DNA of 64,000 nt from a bacterium (GTDB lineage: Bacteria; Bdellovibrionota; UBA1018): assembly GCA_019751945.1 (NCBI GenBank), contig JAIEMT010000004.1, positions 1 through 64,000 on the forward strand, in the 5' to 3' direction. Of the stretch, positions 53,089 to 61,300 are shown one piece after another. Every line of letters begins with the position of its first letter. Within the stretch, counting starts at the first letter, position 1. Both the position numbers and the translations under genes were made by a program. Under the pieces are notes generated by a model. The model had not been told where the DNA came from and did not search any database. It saw nothing but the letters and a program-made list of their open reading frames with translations.

Positions 53089-54116
53089 TCTTCAAAAACC
53101 TCGGCGGTTTCAATCCGCCTCATGCACTGATGGTTCTCTATAACGCAATCCTGCAGCCCACACCAGGGCGGCATTCCAGGAAGCGCGTCGCGTCGACAGG
53201 GCAGGTTTTCCACAAAAAAATAGGGATGCTTTTCCTTCGAATAGGGGTGCCATTCGAAAGGGTGCTCCGGTCCATAGAGGGTAATCGTCTTCAGCCCCAC
53301 CGCGATCGAGAGATGCTTTAAACCGGAATCATTGCCTAGAAAGAGCTGACACTGGCTCAATAGAGCTGCCACCTGACGCAGCGGCAAACCCACCTGAACC
53401 ACTACCCGTTCTTTTCGAACCTCAATGGATTTCAACAGGCTTTCGGCCAAGCCGCTTTCGTTTTCGGAAACGCAGATCAGGACAGAGCCATTGCGTTCAC
53501 CCACCCAGTCTTGCGCTATTTGTGCAAACCGCCCCAAGGGCCAAATCTTCGTCGCTCGACTCGCGCCCAAACCAAGCGCCAACACCGGAGCACGAAGCTG
53601 CAAGTCTTCCATCTGATTTTTGGCAATTGAAACTTCTTGGGGGGTCAGCGTTATCGACGGAAGCGTTCCCGTCTTCGGAGAAATCCCAATCGCACGGAGC
53701 ACTTCAAAATCTCGCTCAATGATCGGCTTTAAAAGACCCTTCCCCGGAATTTCTACCGTTGAGAAACGATTCACATCTTCGTGGCCATGAAAATGAATCG
53801 CGCGACGTTTTGCTCCCAGGAGGCGCGCTAGAAGTGCGGTGGTCGGGCTAGCGTGAAACGCCAGAACGGAACTGAATTTTTCGCGACGAAGTTTCAAAAC
53901 AAGTTTTAAAAATCTCAATCCCTTGGGACGAGAGTCGGTCACCCAAATTCGATCGACGGCGGGATGTCCCTTGAGAAGATCAGCCCAAACTCTGGGAACC
54001 AAGACATGAATTTCAACAGAAGGATTCGCTCGTCGAAGCTCCGTAAGAGCGGCGGTGAGAATAATCGTATCTCCCATGGCTCTCAGTTTGATAGCGAGAA
54101 CTTTGCGATCCGTCAT
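53070..54116 (-). CDS. Glycosyltransferase family 9 (heptosyltransferase-like)
   Basis: A protein of 348 residues. The family opening VLAIKLRAMGDTIILTAAL and the C-terminal LFLGNDSGLKHLSIAVGLKT and LYGPEHPFEWHPY are the ADP-heptose LPS heptosyltransferase signatures (the GNDSG site binds the nucleotide sugar). It probably adds heptose or a related sugar to lipid A core. First gene of the operon. Confidence 0.92.
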   Translation of the reverse strand: MTDRKVLAIKLRAMGDTIILTAALTELRRANPSVEIHVLVPRVWADLLKGHPAVDRIWVTDSRPKGLRFLKLVLKLRREKFSSVLAFHASPTTALLARLLGAKRRAIHFHGHEDVNRFSTVEIPGKGLLKPIIERDFEVLRAIGISPKTGTLPSITLTPQEVSIAKNQMEDLQLRAPVLALGLGASRATKIWPLGRFAQIAQDWVGERNGSVLICVSENESGLAESLLKSIEVRKERVVVQVGLPLRQVAALLSQCQLFLGNDSGLKHLSIAVGLKTITLYGPEHPFEWHPYSKEKHPYFFVENLPCRRDALPGMPPWCGLQDCVIENHQCMRRIETAEVFEECKRQV

Positions 54117-54140
54117 AGGTTAACAATCTATTCGAAGGGC

Positions 54141-54185
54141 CAAAAAAACAAAACCCCCGAGTACCGTGAGGCACCCGAGGGTTTT
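54141..54185 (-). terminator. Intrinsic terminator after the small secreted Lys-rich protein gene
   Basis: On the minus strand a 16-pair stem (with three G-U pairs) and loop TCAC, from 54185 to 54150, is followed by a run of seven T at 54148-54142. On the plus strand the three wobble positions become mismatches, which fits minus-strand use. Confidence 0.8.
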
Positions 54186-54208
54186 GAAATAAAACTTGGA
54201 AAAAAGCC

Positions 54209-54406
54209 TTACTCAGCGTGATGCTTTTTCTTGCTCTTTTTCTTGTCTTTCTTGTGCTTCTTAGCTTTTTTAGGAGCCGGAGCAGGAGCTGCTTCAGCTG
54301 GAGCCGGAGCTGCGCCTGGGTCGCCAGCGGGCGGAGCTGCATCTTCAGCGAAAGAGAAAGTCGAGAAAGCAAAAACGGACATCATGACCACGATTAACTT
54401 CTTCAT
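54209..54406 (-). CDS. Small secreted protein with Ala/Pro-rich middle and Lys-rich tail
   Basis: A protein of 65 residues: a signal peptide (LIVVMMSVFAFSTFSFA), an Ala/Pro-rich stretch of about 27 residues, and a very basic tail with KKHKKDKKKSKKKHH. AGGAG lies eight or nine bases before the ATG, and an intrinsic terminator closes the gene. The mature protein would be strongly cationic. Function unknown; binding to anionic polymers such as LPS or DNA is a guess. Confidence 0.75.
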   Translation of the reverse strand: MKKLIVVMMSVFAFSTFSFAEDAAPPAGDPGAAPAPAEAAPAPAPKKAKKHKKDKKKSKKKHHAE

Positions 54407-54594
54407 ACGTCGATCTCCTTAAGGTTTTGGGCCAAATTCAACAGCCCTGGTTAGCCGGGCGTTGTTGTTTGCCCGCTCACCATTGTTCTGTAATGCGGCA
54501 GTCTGCGCAACAAAAAAATAGAGTTGGATCGCGGGTTTGTGCTAGAAGCAGGGCATAGAAAGTTCTACTGCCTTGCAACATGGAGACTGCTTTT

Positions 54595-55053
54595 ATGAGA
54601 CTCTTTTTTACTCTCGCACTTCTTACAATGACGCCATCTGCCTTTGCAGCGGGCGTTGACCTCGAACACAAATTTATTTCAGAAGCTTACCTGGGGGAAG
54701 AGATTCCCACGGTCACTGAAAAAGAAGAACTAGCAGCGGTCGAATTCCACTTTGATAATGATGAAATGAGTTTTCGAATTACCTCCGTAGCGATGACGTA
54801 CAAAGAATTCATCGCGTTACCCGATTGCACTCAAGCTTCCTCCCGAATTGAAATGTCGATTGCCCTGAACCTCGACGGCAACCAGTCGACCTCTTTCCAA
54901 AAAGTTCTGGCCTTTGCAGACAAATTCCACAGAGAGACTGATAAGAACACCCTCCGCTTGCTCTATGCCCGAGACGGAAAGTTTCGATGGATCTATCAGT
55001 TTAATAAGAACGCAGATCCCAAGGCCAACGGCCTGGTTTGCCTCTGGCACTAG
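54595..55053 (+). CDS. Secreted protein of unknown function
   Basis: A protein of 152 residues from the ATG at 54595, with GGAG nine bases before it; the frame opens earlier at 54580 but lacks a site. Signal peptide LFFTLALLTMTPSAFA. The mature part is mixed, with two cysteines, and has no recognised family. Its single-gene transcript lies between a terminator and a membrane protein gene. Confidence 0.72.
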   Translation: MRLFFTLALLTMTPSAFAAGVDLEHKFISEAYLGEEIPTVTEKEELAAVEFHFDNDEMSFRITSVAMTYKEFIALPDCTQASSRIEMSIALNLDGNQSTSFQKVLAFADKFHRETDKNTLRLLYARDGKFRWIYQFNKNADPKANGLVCLWH

Positions 55054-55078
55054 AATAATCGAATAAATTTGAAAAGAT

Positions 55079-55094
55079 CCCTCAAGCTTGAGGG
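55079..55094. promoter_or_regulatory. 16-base perfect palindrome upstream of a membrane glycosyltransferase gene
   Basis: CCCTCAAGCTTGAGGG, followed by no U-run, lies 51 bases before the ATG at 55145. It could be an operator for that gene or a weak hairpin at the end of the preceding one. Confidence 0.35.
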
Positions 55095-55144
55095 AAGTCT
55101 ACCGATGTTATGTCTGTACAAGACTCAATAACAAAGGGAGACCC

Positions 55145-56584
55145 ATGTCAAAAAATCGACGTTTCAAAGGCTTTTTCAATTGGATTGAATTCCTTTCGAA
55201 ACCAAAACGCGCTCTGGTTGCGCTAATGGTTTGCAGCTTCGCCATCGGGGTGTTGACGATGCCGAAGGTCTCGTACATGGGCAATGTCCTGGGATCCCGA
55301 GTGCCGGCAAACGTCGCCACGAACTTGGATCAAACAGGTCCAAGCATGGTGGTCTCCGGCTTTGAAAAAGTCGTCACGGAAAAACTCAAAGTAACTAATG
55401 AGTCGACACGCTTCTTCCTTTTAAATCTTTTCTTAGTCGTGATTCACATGGTCTTGGCTTTCGTGCTTTTCAGAATCACTTCGTTCTACACGAACAGAAC
55501 CTGGATGCGCATCGGTTTCGTCGCAGCATGCTTGTACGGAACCTATCTTTGGAATTATTTAAGAGCGCACAACGGAGAAGCCCTCCAAGTACTCTTGTTC
55601 AGCATGTCCTATCTGTTCTTCTTACAATTCAAAGCTGCATTCATGCCCAGCAAAAAGGGCGCTCCGCTCAAGAACAATGCGATGAAGCCACTTGCGTTGG
55701 CATGGCTCAGCATCTTGTGCTTAATTCTAACCAAGATTTCTTACGTTGTTTTAGCTCCGATTTTTGCATTCGCAGTTCTTTACTTGGGTCACTTCCATGG
55801 TGAGAACTTCAAGAAGAAAACCGGACAGAAGTTTGCTCTTCAAAGCGTGATTTTTCCGGCTATCGTGATGTTTGCAATCGCTTGCACTCTCAATTATTTC
55901 CAAACTGGCCACGCATTCAATACGGGCATGACTCAGATTCGTGAGGGTTTTCACGCCCTATCCAACAGCGTTTGGGTAGGACTCGGTGGATTCTTCTTTA
56001 GCCCGCAATGGAGTATCTTCGTTCACTTCCCCCTATTGATTCTTGCCATCTTCGGCGCACGTACTTTCTACAAGAAGTTTAAAGTGGAAGCGACCTACTT
56101 GGCCGCAACCTTTGTCATCTTCATGGTGATGATGGCAAAAATGCCAAACTGGAAAGGGGAATACGGTTACGGTCCGAGATACGTGATCTTCTTCTTGCCG
56201 ATCTTGGCCCTTCCGGCTCTGTTTGTGATGGAAAAGCTAATCCAAAACCGCAGGGACAACTTGCACAAGGCTGCTCTCGGATTCTTTGCCTTGGTCATGG
56301 CGGCTTCTTTCTGGGCTCAGTTGCAAGTAAATCGCCTCGATTTCTTTGCCTACTATTCAATCCGACCGGATATGACCCAAACGAAGAATGCTGACGTTCG
56401 TAAGTATTTTACTGAAACGAACTTCGCAAAAATCAATTGGGACTACTTACAAGCCAAGAACAACCTCGACCAACTTCCAGTGATGCGTGCGCTAGCGTCG
56501 GAAATGAAGCCCTCTGCGTATCGTGCTTACAAGACTAAGGTCGAGACCGTTTTGGCTCGCGGCAACTACTACTGGTGTAACTAG
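55145..56584 (+). CDS. Multi-pass membrane protein, glycosyltransferase (GT39/ArnT-like) candidate
   Basis: A protein of 479 residues from the ATG at 55145, with GGGAG upstream. There are about ten membrane helices, a long first loop, and a GYGPRYVIFFLPILALP segment resembling the GPRY motif of integral-membrane glycosyltransferases and phospho-sugar transferases. A role in transferring sugars from lipid carriers in the periplasm is inferred; no catalytic Asp-Asp pair is clear. It converges with the gene downstream of carA (four-base overlap). Confidence 0.75.
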   Translation: MSKNRRFKGFFNWIEFLSKPKRALVALMVCSFAIGVLTMPKVSYMGNVLGSRVPANVATNLDQTGPSMVVSGFEKVVTEKLKVTNESTRFFLLNLFLVVIHMVLAFVLFRITSFYTNRTWMRIGFVAACLYGTYLWNYLRAHNGEALQVLLFSMSYLFFLQFKAAFMPSKKGAPLKNNAMKPLALAWLSILCLILTKISYVVLAPIFAFAVLYLGHFHGENFKKKTGQKFALQSVIFPAIVMFAIACTLNYFQTGHAFNTGMTQIREGFHALSNSVWVGLGGFFFSPQWSIFVHFPLLILAIFGARTFYKKFKVEATYLAATFVIFMVMMAKMPNWKGEYGYGPRYVIFFLPILALPALFVMEKLIQNRRDNLHKAALGFFALVMAASFWAQLQVNRLDFFAYYSIRPDMTQTKNADVRKYFTETNFAKINWDYLQAKNNLDQLPVMRALASEMKPSAYRAYKTKVETVLARGNYYWCN

Positions 56585-57222
56585 AACTTCGAAACGAAAG
56601 TGTAGATGTGCTTGACGTCGATGTGCTGAAAGCGCATGTGCTTTAGCTTCATCGCGGAAAGCTGCAAGATGAGCTTGGTCTGACGACCCTTTTCTTGAAA
56701 GCGCACTTTCTTGATCTCGCCCATAATGAAGGAAACCATCTCGACGGGATGAAAGCAGAAACCTCGAGAGAGTTCGTTCGTTCCTTTGAAGGGGATCACG
56801 CGCGCTTCAAAGACATCTCCCTTGGCGAAGCCCTTGTTCATTTCAAGATCTGAAATCGTATAGGCCTTGCCGGAAAAAAGATCTTCGATGACGAAGGCTT
56901 TTGCCGTCCAAGTAAACCGCTTCAAGCGGAACACCGAATGGATCGTGGCGCAAAAGTCGCGGTAGATGTTCAACTCTTCATTGGAAAAACGGTCTTTGTT
57001 CTTTCGAAAATAATATTTGATGGGCGGAAGGTCCACTCCGGGCAAATCGCGATCGAACAGGTACCAATCCATGAAGATACACATGCGCTGTTCGAACTCG
57101 GGGTCGTCTTCGTACACGACTCCAGCCTTATCGAAGTATTCTTGCTTGGCGTTGTAAACTTCTCGGTAGTAATCGCCGGTGGTGAACTCTTCGACTACCG
57201 GTTCAAGATATTTTTGGTACAT
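56581..57222 (-). CDS. Unknown protein, last gene of the pyr operon
   Basis: A protein of 213 residues, no signal or membrane helix. It is acidic and aromatic-rich: PVVEEFTTGDYYREVYNAKQ, EFEQRMCIFMDWYLFDR, DLPPIKYYFRK, then a beta-rich C-terminal half. Such proteins occur beside housekeeping genes in related genomes but carry no known domain that I recognise. It overlaps carA by 20 bases, so it is cotranscribed. Confidence 0.7.
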   Translation of the reverse strand: MYQKYLEPVVEEFTTGDYYREVYNAKQEYFDKAGVVYEDDPEFEQRMCIFMDWYLFDRDLPGVDLPPIKYYFRKNKDRFSNEELNIYRDFCATIHSVFRLKRFTWTAKAFVIEDLFSGKAYTISDLEMNKGFAKGDVFEARVIPFKGTNELSRGFCFHPVEMVSFIMGEIKKVRFQEKGRQTKLILQLSAMKLKHMRFQHIDVKHIYTFVSKF

Positions 57223-58354
57223 CCGATTTTCCGTCCCAGAATCGCTTCATAGACTCCACGAATCTATCAAACAATACTACGGAATCATGCGGCCCTGGAC
57301 AAGCCTCAGGATGATATTGGACCGAAAAAGCGTCCTTCCCCTCTACAGCTAAGCCCTCGACGGTCTTATCGTTCAAATTGACGTGAGTCACTTTGACGGA
57401 TTTGGGAAGCGACGCTTCATCAACGGAATAACCGTGGTTGTGAGAGCTGATTTCGACCCGTTCGCTGGTGCGATCAAACACGGGTTGGTTCCCACCGCGA
57501 TGACCAAACTTTAACTTATAAGTACGGCCCCCCAGAGCAATCGAAAGAATCTGGTGGCCCATGCAAACTCCAAAGAGGGGAACCTTGCCTAAAACACCCT
57601 TCACCATTTCAGATGCATAGGGAGCAGCGGCTGGATCGCCAGGACCGTTGGAAAGAAAAATTCCATGAGGTTTTCGCGACAGAATTTCTTGAGCACTAGT
57701 CTTAGCCGGCACGACTTCGAGATCGCAACCATGTGCAGCGAGCGAGCGGAGCAGGTTCCACTTCACACCAAAATCGACAACCACCACTTTGAACTGAGGC
57801 TTCACTCCTTGCGAGCGCTCCCACGCATAAGACTTCGGAGTAGAAACTTCAGCGATCAAATCGCGGCCTTCAAAGGGCGGAAGTTCTTTCAAAAGTTTTG
57901 CGGCTTGGGCGATCTCGGACTCCGGTAAAATCACTCCACGGACCACACCGCGAGATCTTAAAAAGCGGGTGAGTGCACGCGTATCGACTCCAGAAATTCC
58001 GGGAATGCCGTGCTCCAATAAATAATCGTTCAGATTGCCATTCGATCGCCAATTCGAAGGCTCTTCACATTTTTGGTGAACCACAAAACCCGCGCACCAA
58101 GGATGCTTACTCTCGGGATCTTCGAGATTCACACCGGTGTTCCCGATGTGCGGAGTCGTCATCGTGACGATTTGGCCGTAGTAAGACGGGTCGGTCAGAA
58201 TTTCTTGGTACCCCGTCAATGAAGTATTGAAAACGACTTCACCGTAGCCGCGGTCTTTGTTTTTTCTGAGATCAGCAGCCGAAACAGTCGCACCGAAAAG
58301 TGCGCCCCGAAAAATGGTTTCAGTGCCTTCGAGTATCAATGCGCCGGGCTTCAT
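57203..58354 (-). CDS. carA: Carbamoyl-phosphate synthase small subunit
   Basis: A protein of 383 residues from the ATG at 58354, which overlaps the pyrC stop by four bases. The N-terminal domain opens ALILEGTETIFRGALFG and has FNTSLTGYQEILTDPSYYGQ. The amidotransferase domain carries FGVCMGHQILSIALGG (nucleophile Cys) and QYHPEACPGP. It supplies ammonia to CarB for pyrimidine and arginine synthesis; carB is not in the window. Confidence 0.95.
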   Translation of the reverse strand: MKPGALILEGTETIFRGALFGATVSAADLRKNKDRGYGEVVFNTSLTGYQEILTDPSYYGQIVTMTTPHIGNTGVNLEDPESKHPWCAGFVVHQKCEEPSNWRSNGNLNDYLLEHGIPGISGVDTRALTRFLRSRGVVRGVILPESEIAQAAKLLKELPPFEGRDLIAEVSTPKSYAWERSQGVKPQFKVVVVDFGVKWNLLRSLAAHGCDLEVVPAKTSAQEILSRKPHGIFLSNGPGDPAAAPYASEMVKGVLGKVPLFGVCMGHQILSIALGGRTYKLKFGHRGGNQPVFDRTSERVEISSHNHGYSVDEASLPKSVKVTHVNLNDKTVEGLAVEGKDAFSVQYHPEACPGPHDSVVLFDRFVESMKRFWDGKSDVPKIS

Positions 58355-59652
58355 ATGTGGAGCACCTCTCCGCCTTGGTAGGCCAGTCTGCCGCCCACCC
58401 ACGTCGCCACTGTACTCCCTTTCAGCTTCCAACCCAAGAAAGGACTGTTGGCGCTCTTAGACAAAACTTGATCAGCCGTGAACGTCCACTCGTGATTGGG
58501 ATCTAAAACCGTAATATCTGCGGGCGCGCCCACCTTCAAAGTACCATACGGTAAGTTCAGTAACTTTGCGGGACCCGTTGTCAAAGACTCGAGCCAGCGT
58601 GTGCGCGAAACAACTCCGTCGTGCACCAGCTTCAGCGAAAGCGGCACGGCCGTTTGCAATCCAATAATGCCGTTGATGGCCTGATCGAATTCTACAGCTT
58701 TATCGGTGATTCCATGAGGCGCGTGATCGGTCGCGATCACATCGACATACCCTTCCGCGAGCGCCTTCTTCAAGGCTTCGACGTCCCGTTCTTGTCGGAG
58801 GGGCGGAGCCATCTTGTAATTCGTGTCGTACCCTCGAACCGCTTCTTCGGTGAGAGTGAGGTGATGAGGCGAAACTTCTGCAGTGACAGGAAGCCCATCT
58901 TCTTTTGCACGCATCACATGTTGGAGAGCAACCATTGTGGAAATATGGGCAATGTGAATCGGCGTCTTCGTCAGGCGACAGAGCGCAATCTCACGGGCCA
59001 CCATGATCTCTTCAGCAGCTGCAGGATTTCCACGCAGCCCGAGTTCATTGGAAAGAGCGCTTTCATTCATGGCGCCCTGGCCGACTAAGTTTGCATCTTC
59101 TGCATGGCTGATCACAGCGACACCAAAAGTTTTGGCATAGTCCATTGCCTTCCGCATGAGATAGGAGTTCATGACCGGCATGCCATCATCACTGATGGCA
59201 ACGGCACCTTCAGCTACCATGCCGCCAATTTCCGCGAGCTCTTGTCCCTGTAACCCCTTACTGACCGCACCGATTGGGAACACTCGGCAAGAGGCTGTGG
59301 CCTTGGCTTTATCGCGAATCAGAGCGGTAATATAAGGAGTGTCGTTCACAGGCGAAGTATTGGCCATGCAAGCGACAGAAGTAAATCCGCCTGCAATCGC
59401 TGCGCGGGTTCCCGTTTGAATCGTTTCTTTGTACTCGAGGCCCGGCTCGCGCAGGTGAACGTGCACGTCGATCAAGCCAGGGAGAATCCAAGCCCCTTTA
59501 GCATCAAAAGTCTTTTCAGCCTTCGACGCTGGAATTTTTCCGGGCTTATCGATAGCAGAGATTTTTCCGTTCTCAATGAGGAGGTCGCCCTCCGAGTCCC
59601 ATTTTTGGGAGGGATCGATGATGCGACCGCCGCGAATCAACCAGCTAGACAT
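58351..59652 (-). CDS. pyrC: Dihydroorotase
   Basis: A protein of 433 residues of the amidohydrolase family, type I dihydroorotase. Metal ligands are in GLIDVHVHLREPG, ISHAED, IAHIST and ATDHAPHG. The substrate loop VACMANTSPV is conserved. It closes carbamoyl-aspartate to dihydroorotate. All metal ligands are present, so it should be active, unlike the PyrC-like subunits. Eight-base overlap with pyrB. Confidence 0.95.
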   Translation of the reverse strand: MSSWLIRGGRIIDPSQKWDSEGDLLIENGKISAIDKPGKIPASKAEKTFDAKGAWILPGLIDVHVHLREPGLEYKETIQTGTRAAIAGGFTSVACMANTSPVNDTPYITALIRDKAKATASCRVFPIGAVSKGLQGQELAEIGGMVAEGAVAISDDGMPVMNSYLMRKAMDYAKTFGVAVISHAEDANLVGQGAMNESALSNELGLRGNPAAAEEIMVAREIALCRLTKTPIHIAHISTMVALQHVMRAKEDGLPVTAEVSPHHLTLTEEAVRGYDTNYKMAPPLRQERDVEALKKALAEGYVDVIATDHAPHGITDKAVEFDQAINGIIGLQTAVPLSLKLVHDGVVSRTRWLESLTTGPAKLLNLPYGTLKVGAPADITVLDPNHEWTFTADQVLSKSANSPFLGWKLKGSTVATWVGGRLAYQGGEVLHI

Positions 59653-60601
59653 TCACACCTCGACTCTTCAGCCATTCCTGAGTTTTTTCTGGAGCACAGA
59701 CGCTAGCCAAAACCGCCATCCGCACCAGCACCCCGTTGGAAACCTGATCCAAAATCACGGAATGTTTTCCGTCCGCAACTTCGGTGTCGATCTCGACACC
59801 TCGATTGATTGGCCCAGGATGTAAAATAATCGCGCCCGGCTTAAGCAGCTTCACACGTTCCTTATTGATTCCCCAAAACTTGGAGTATTCTGCGACCGAA
59901 GGAATCTGCATTTTATTCTGACGTTCGAGCTGAATTCGAAGGGCCATGACGACGTCTGCGTCTTTCAATAACTTCTCGGGCCTATAAGCGTAATCCACTC
60001 CCAGAACTTCAGGAGAAGGTGGCAACAACGTGGGGGGGCCACAAACTGCGACCGAAGCTCCCATCTTCCTCAACAAATAGATATTCGATCGAGCCACGCG
60101 GCTGTGAGCAATATCGCCCACAATCACCACTCGCTTCTTTTCTATGCTGCCCAATTTCTCTTCGATGGTCAGCGCATCAAGCAGAGCCTGCGTGGGATGC
60201 TCATGAAATCCATCTCCGGCGTTTACCACCGGAACACTGACAAACTTGGATAAGAAGAGCGGACTTCCCGCAGAAGCATGGCGAACCACCAAGCAATGCG
60301 GTTTCATCGCCTCAATATTTTTTGCGGTGTCGATGAGTGTCTCGCCCTTTTTCACACTGGAATCAGGAATCGACAAACTCATGGCGGATGCAGCAAGAGT
60401 GCGGGTAGCCAACTCGAACGAAGCCCGCGTCCGAGTGGAGGCTTCAAAAAAGAGGTTCACGATCGTGCGACCTTGAAGAAGGGGAATGTTTTCGCCCTTC
60501 TTCACCACCGGAGCAAAGGCCTTCGCAATCTGCAGAAGTTTTCGAATTTCTGCAGCATCCAGATCCGCGATTCCTAAGAAGTGCTTAAGTGGCTTTTGCA
60601 C
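59645..60601 (-). CDS. pyrB: Aspartate carbamoyltransferase catalytic subunit
   Basis: A protein of 318 residues from GTG at 60601, preceded by AGAGGA. An earlier ATG at 60688 would overlap the upstream gene by 104 bases and is rejected. The carbamoyl-phosphate site is FFEASTRTRASFE. HPTQALLDALTIEE and ALRIQLERQNKM are typical. The first committed step of pyrimidine synthesis. Slightly longer than the standard 310. Confidence 0.95.
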   Translation of the reverse strand: MQKPLKHFLGIADLDAAEIRKLLQIAKAFAPVVKKGENIPLLQGRTIVNLFFEASTRTRASFELATRTLAASAMSLSIPDSSVKKGETLIDTAKNIEAMKPHCLVVRHASAGSPLFLSKFVSVPVVNAGDGFHEHPTQALLDALTIEEKLGSIEKKRVVIVGDIAHSRVARSNIYLLRKMGASVAVCGPPTLLPPSPEVLGVDYAYRPEKLLKDADVVMALRIQLERQNKMQIPSVAEYSKFWGINKERVKLLKPGAIILHPGPINRGVEIDTEVADGKHSVILDQVSNGVLVRMAVLASVCAPEKTQEWLKSRGVNV

Positions 60602-61298
60602 CGGATTCCTCTCGGGGTTGAATTCTCTTAAACATACGCTCAAAACGGATTCTTGAGAACCAGCTTCCTCCGGCTCCGGCCGGCTCAATGGAGAGCCAAA
60701 TCCAAAGCGCTCGGGCTTTGACCGCTGAAGCTGGGACCAATCCCCAGCCTCGAAGACGTCGGAGATCTTTGCCCTGGGTTCTCAAATCTCCCAACACAAA
60801 TACAAAACCTTCGGGAACCTTTTCGGGTCCGTAATCTTCCAAAGTCGGTGGTTCCCAACAAATATCGTAACTCGCTCGGGGCGGGTTTTCTTTACCGCAG
60901 TTAGCCCGAGTGTCGCCTGCCGATGTGATGTCTTTATTATTGATAGAGAGTCGCCCCGCCTTTAACTCAATGACATCACCGGGCCTTCCCACTACGCGTT
61001 TAATAAAATCGCGACCCGGATCTTCCGGGGAGGAAAAAACCACCACCTCGCCATAAGAGGGGAGGGACTTTCCGGATGCATAGGGCCACTTCGCTACGAA
61101 AATCGTATCGCCCGCCTCTAAAGTCGGGCGCATTGCGGGGCTTGGAATTCTGTACGCTTCAAAAAGATAGCTGCGAATGAAAATGGCGATGAGAATCGCA
61201 ACAAAAAGGGCGATTCCGTATTCCACCGCCAAATGGGCCAATGAGTCGCGATCCTTCTGGAACCATCGCTTGAGCTCATTGAGTTTTTCAAACCGCAT
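60585..61298 (-). CDS. lepB: Signal peptidase I homologue lacking the catalytic serine
   Basis: A protein of 237 residues. One membrane helix (about 25-45) anchors a periplasmic S26 domain. The box that normally reads PSxSMxPTL reads IPSPAMRPTL: the nucleophile is Ala55 (codon GCA, plus-strand 61134-61136). Ser53, the oxyanion-hole position, is kept. The general-base lysine is present in DFIKRVVGRPGD (about 100), and other boxes such as VLGDLR are normal. A single T-to-G base change relative to Ser would explain it. It may be inactive, a sequencing artefact, or active in an unusual way. It lies between lepA and pyrB. Confidence 0.88.
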   Translation of the reverse strand: MRFEKLNELKRWFQKDRDSLAHLAVEYGIALFVAILIAIFIRSYLFEAYRIPSPAMRPTLEAGDTIFVAKWPYASGKSLPSYGEVVVFSSPEDPGRDFIKRVVGRPGDVIELKAGRLSINNKDITSAGDTRANCGKENPPRASYDICWEPPTLEDYGPEKVPEGFVFVLGDLRTQGKDLRRLRGWGLVPASAVKARALWIWLSIEPAGAGGSWFSRIRFERMFKRIQPREESGAKAT

Positions 61299-61300
61299 TT

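Noticed and set aside
60602-60688. Longer ATG start of pyrB
   Set aside because: It would overlap the signal-peptidase gene by 104 bases; GTG at 60601 has AGAGGA upstream and gives the normal length.
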